The translations under genes and the position numbers were made by a program. Positions 60,176 through 61,845 of a DNA stretch of 61,845 nt are shown here, piece after piece. Position 1 is the stretch's first letter, and each line of letters begins with the position of its first letter. The notes below the pieces were generated by a model. The model did not search any database. It was not told the DNA's origin and was given only the letters and a program-made list of their open reading frames with translations. The stretch comes from an uncultured Oscillospiraceae bacterium (GTDB taxonomy: Bacteria > Bacillota > Clostridia > Oscillospirales > Oscillospiraceae), in contig CAKTNW010000011.1 in assembly GCA_934589145.1 (NCBI GenBank), forward strand, positions 1 through 61,845, in the 5' to 3' direction.

Positions 60176-60913
60176 ATGGGCAACGAACGGAAGTATTCCC
60201 TTGACGTACTTAGGATCATCGCTACGATTCTGATCATATTCCACCATTACGGGCAGGTAACGGGATTATATTTGGAGGGACATATCAACTACTGGAATGG
60301 CCGTTTTTACTTTGGCTATGTGGTAGAGTTCTTTTTCCTGCTATCCGGCTACTTTATGTATCGATATATCGGGAAGATCACCAACGGACTTACCTTCAAG
60401 AAGTTCTTTCTGCCTCGTGCGCTGAGATTGCTGCCGTTGGTATTCATCAGCGGGGTTACATATGAGGTGTTGCTTGGCATCTATCAAAAGGTGTGCGGAG
60501 GAGATTGGTTCGGCGTTTCCATAACGGTTTGGGGTGTGATCATCAACGCCTTAGGTGTGCAGGACGGCTGGGTTTTTGCAAACCCGATGGTGAACAATCC
60601 CACATGGTACATCAGCGTACTGCTTTTATGTTACGTTGTCTTCTATTTGCTGACCTATCTCGGTAAACGTTGGCAGATACCGCACACCTATCTTTTTGTG
60701 TTTATGGTATTGCTGGGCTGCGGAGCACAGACCTATGGCCTGAATTTGCCGTTCCTGAACGGCTCATCCTGCCGCGGTTACTATGCATTTTTCTTCGGCG
60801 TGCTGCTGGCTGAATGGCTGGAGAAGCTGAACGCGGCAAAAAAGTCTCAGAATATATATATATATATATATTCTGGGGAAGCGTCGCTTCGGTCGCGGCT
60901 CTGCTATGCATGA
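60176..60913 (+). CDS. acyltransferase 3 (OafA-like), N-terminal part; out of frame after an (AT)10 tract
   Basis: ATG 60176 follows TTAGGAGGAG. Residues 1-225 are a membrane acyltransferase-3 domain: RKYSLDVLRIIATILIIFHHY with the catalytic His, FFLLSGYFMYRY, FFLPRALRLLPL. After SQNIYIYIY the frame passes through the (AT)10 tract and stops at 60913. The remainder of the family continues in the +2-shifted frame to 61263. Removing one AT unit fuses both parts into a 361-residue protein with ten or so helices, the usual family length. As sequenced the gene is in the OFF phase. Confidence 0.85.
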   Translation: MGNERKYSLDVLRIIATILIIFHHYGQVTGLYLEGHINYWNGRFYFGYVVEFFFLLSGYFMYRYIGKITNGLTFKKFFLPRALRLLPLVFISGVTYEVLLGIYQKVCGGDWFGVSITVWGVIINALGVQDGWVFANPMVNNPTWYISVLLLCYVVFYLLTYLGKRWQIPHTYLFVFMVLLGCGAQTYGLNLPFLNGSSCRGYYAFFFGVLLAEWLEKLNAAKKSQNIYIYIYSGEASLRSRLCYA

Positions 60914-61263
60914 TGGTATACAAATGGGAATGGGTAGCCAGCGGTATCAACTATCTGATGACGTTTTGGTTCTACCCGGCGCTCATCATCATTTTCAGCA
61001 GTGGGCCGGTAGCAAAGCTGTTTGACCATAGGTTTATCGGCACATTGGGGAAAATCACATACGATACATATATTTGGCATAATCCTAATTTTTTGCTTTT
61101 GTATATTATCCCCGCCATTACCGGCAGAAGCTGGAACTTGCTCACCGCCAAGGCTATGCTCATATATACGGCAGTTTCCTTTGCTGTGGGAGCGATTTCC
61201 TACTATGCCCTAGAACGACCGATTAGCAGTAGAGTGGGGAGGCTGATGGAGACAGAGAAATAG
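60814..61263 (+). pseudogene. acyltransferase 3, C-terminal part in shifted frame
   Basis: In the frame two bases away, the sequence beyond the AT tract reads FWGSVASVAALLCMMVYKWE, LIIIFSSGPVAKLFDHRFIG and LGKITYDTYIWHNPNFLLLY, ending LERPISSRVG. These are the last helices of an acyltransferase-3 protein. An internal ATG at 60910 has no ribosome binding site. This is the out-of-frame continuation of 60176, not an independent gene. Confidence 0.85.
60852..60871 (+). repeat. (AT)10 microsatellite inside the acyltransferase gene
   Basis: Ten AT units are flanked by CAGA and TCTG, so the whole block is also self-complementary. It lies at codon 226 of the acyltransferase. Length change by one unit (2 bp) switches the reading frame. 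Confidence 0.92.
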
Positions 61264-61302
61264 CGTAACAGTCAAACCTATCCACACAGACACATAGGAC
61301 AA

Positions 61303-61341
61303 CAGTAGCGGAACGTTGCGAAACGTTCCGCTACTGTTTAT
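61303..61341 (+). terminator. intrinsic terminator of the polysaccharide operon
   Basis: CAGTAGCGGAACGTT (61303-61317) pairs perfectly with 61322-61336 around a GCGA loop, then TTTAT. It marks the end of the 22-kb gene cluster. Confidence 0.85.
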
Positions 61342-61410
61342 ATCGGGAGTACACATAGCTGCACAAATCGACAATGCTCCACAAAAACCACTGCACTTGC
61401 GTAGACCATT

Positions 61411-61548
61411 GTAGAACGAAACTATGACACAAACGGCCAAAAATCGTGTAAAATTAGCAGATAATGTACAATAAGTTGCGCAAATTGAAAATCGCATAAA
61501 AGAAGACATAGCTTGCAGGCTCTGGTAGAATGAAGTTACCACACAAAC
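61411..61548 (+). repeat. imperfect 24-bp direct repeat in front of the IS256-type gene
   Basis: GTAGAACGAAACTATGACACAAAC (61411-61434) and GTAGAATGAAGTTACCACACAAAC (61525-61548) are 91 bp apart. The sequence between is AT-rich. They belong to the left end of the insertion sequence; the exact terminal repeat cannot be defined without the right end. Confidence 0.5.
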
Positions 61549-61570
61549 ATTCGAAAGGAGACAGCAAACT

Positions 61571-61845
61571 ATGTCCGAGAAAATTGTACAGCTAAACGAG
61601 GAAATTATCAAGGGGCAGCTCAAAGAATTAGTTCGAGGAAGTGTAGAAGAAACCCTGAACGAGCTGCTGGAGAAGGAGGCGGAGTCGCTGACGCAGGCGG
61701 CCCGCTATGAGCGCAGCGAGGCCCGTCAGGGCTACCGCAGCGGTCACTATGACCGCAGCCTCACCACGACCTCCGGCGACGTCACGCTCCACATGCCGCG
61801 GCTCAAGGGCGTGTCCTTCGAGACTGCCATCATCGAGCGGTATCG
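61571..61845 (+). CDS. IS256-family transposase, 5' part (cut by window end)
   Basis: ATG 61571 follows GAAAGGAGACAG. The 91 visible residues start MSEKIVQLNEEIIKGQLKEL and continue with LLEKEAESLTQAARYERSEA and the conserved RQGYRSGHYDR and TTSGDVTLHMPRLKG. This is the N-terminal domain of IS256-family mutator-type transposases; the DDE residues lie beyond the window. Base composition is much more GC-rich inside the gene than in its upstream flank. Confidence 0.9.
   Translation, partial: MSEKIVQLNEEIIKGQLKELVRGSVEETLNELLEKEAESLTQAARYERSEARQGYRSGHYDRSLTTTSGDVTLHMPRLKGVSFETAIIERY

Overview
This is GC-rich, low-intron-free bacterial DNA from a Gram-positive, spore-forming anaerobe, most likely a gut Oscillospiraceae/Ruminococcaceae-type Clostridia. 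The reasons are sigma-A promoters with 17-bp spacers, strong AGGAGG ribosome binding sites, an electron-bifurcating NfnAB pair, an alpha/beta small acid-soluble spore protein remnant, dockerin and cohesin modules, Cys-rich surface-protein repeats, and a sortase-type C-terminus. No rRNA, tRNA or CRISPR array was seen.

Region 1 (1-7.66 kb) is ordinary chromosome. It holds the end of a family-5 solute-binding protein, trigger factor (minus strand), a PAP2-like membrane phosphatase with a Crp/Fnr regulator, nfnA-nfnB, a TetR-type regulator and a DUF308 membrane protein. These are separated by clear intrinsic terminators.

Region 2 (7.68-31.0 kb) encodes a set of exported surface proteins. Three carry two-repeat type I dockerins: a 1767-aa protein, a 1001-aa cohesin-plus-dockerin protein and a 2464-aa beta-solenoid giant. 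A fourth, a transglutaminase-like protein, carries a degenerate dockerin. Cohesin-like modules occur in the 1001-aa protein, in a 1284-aa protein with a sortase-like C-terminus, and probably in a 376-aa protein with a C-terminal membrane anchor. The layout suggests a non-covalent, cellulosome-like surface assembly with no recognisable glycoside hydrolase. The 1001-aa gene has a strong promoter and a long structured leader.

Region 3 (31.02-38.6 kb) is a decayed integrative/mobilisable element. A spore-protein gene is cut off at its left edge. Inside are a DUF6017-like replication protein, two DUF4143-type AAA ATPases, parB behind a deleted parA, tnpV, mobC behind a candidate oriT, a relaxase cut after about 30 codons, and a tyrosine integrase with an internal deletion.

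Region 4 (38.7-61.3 kb) is one long polysaccharide operon. It starts with a tyrosine-recombinase relative that lacks the catalytic residues, driven by a promoter with a palindrome on its -10. Then come dTDP-rhamnose synthesis (rfbA, C, B, D), a rhamnosyltransferase-like GT2, a Wzm/Wzt-type exporter, a three-domain glycosyltransferase, a complete GDP-D-glycero-alpha-D-manno-heptose pathway (hddA, gmhA, fused hddC-gmhB), and a polytopic membrane protein. After these is an apparent aminosugar decoration module: a RffA-like transaminase, an epimerase, a hexapeptide acyltransferase, an ArnC/GtrB-like GT2, an ATP-grasp ligase, two EmrE-like flippase halves and an acyltransferase-3 enzyme. Two (AT)n microsatellites lie in this module. 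One is (AT)10 inside the acyltransferase-3 gene and puts it out of frame here; losing one AT unit restores a 361-aa protein, so this looks like a phase-variable surface modification. The window ends in the 5' part of an IS256-family transposase gene.
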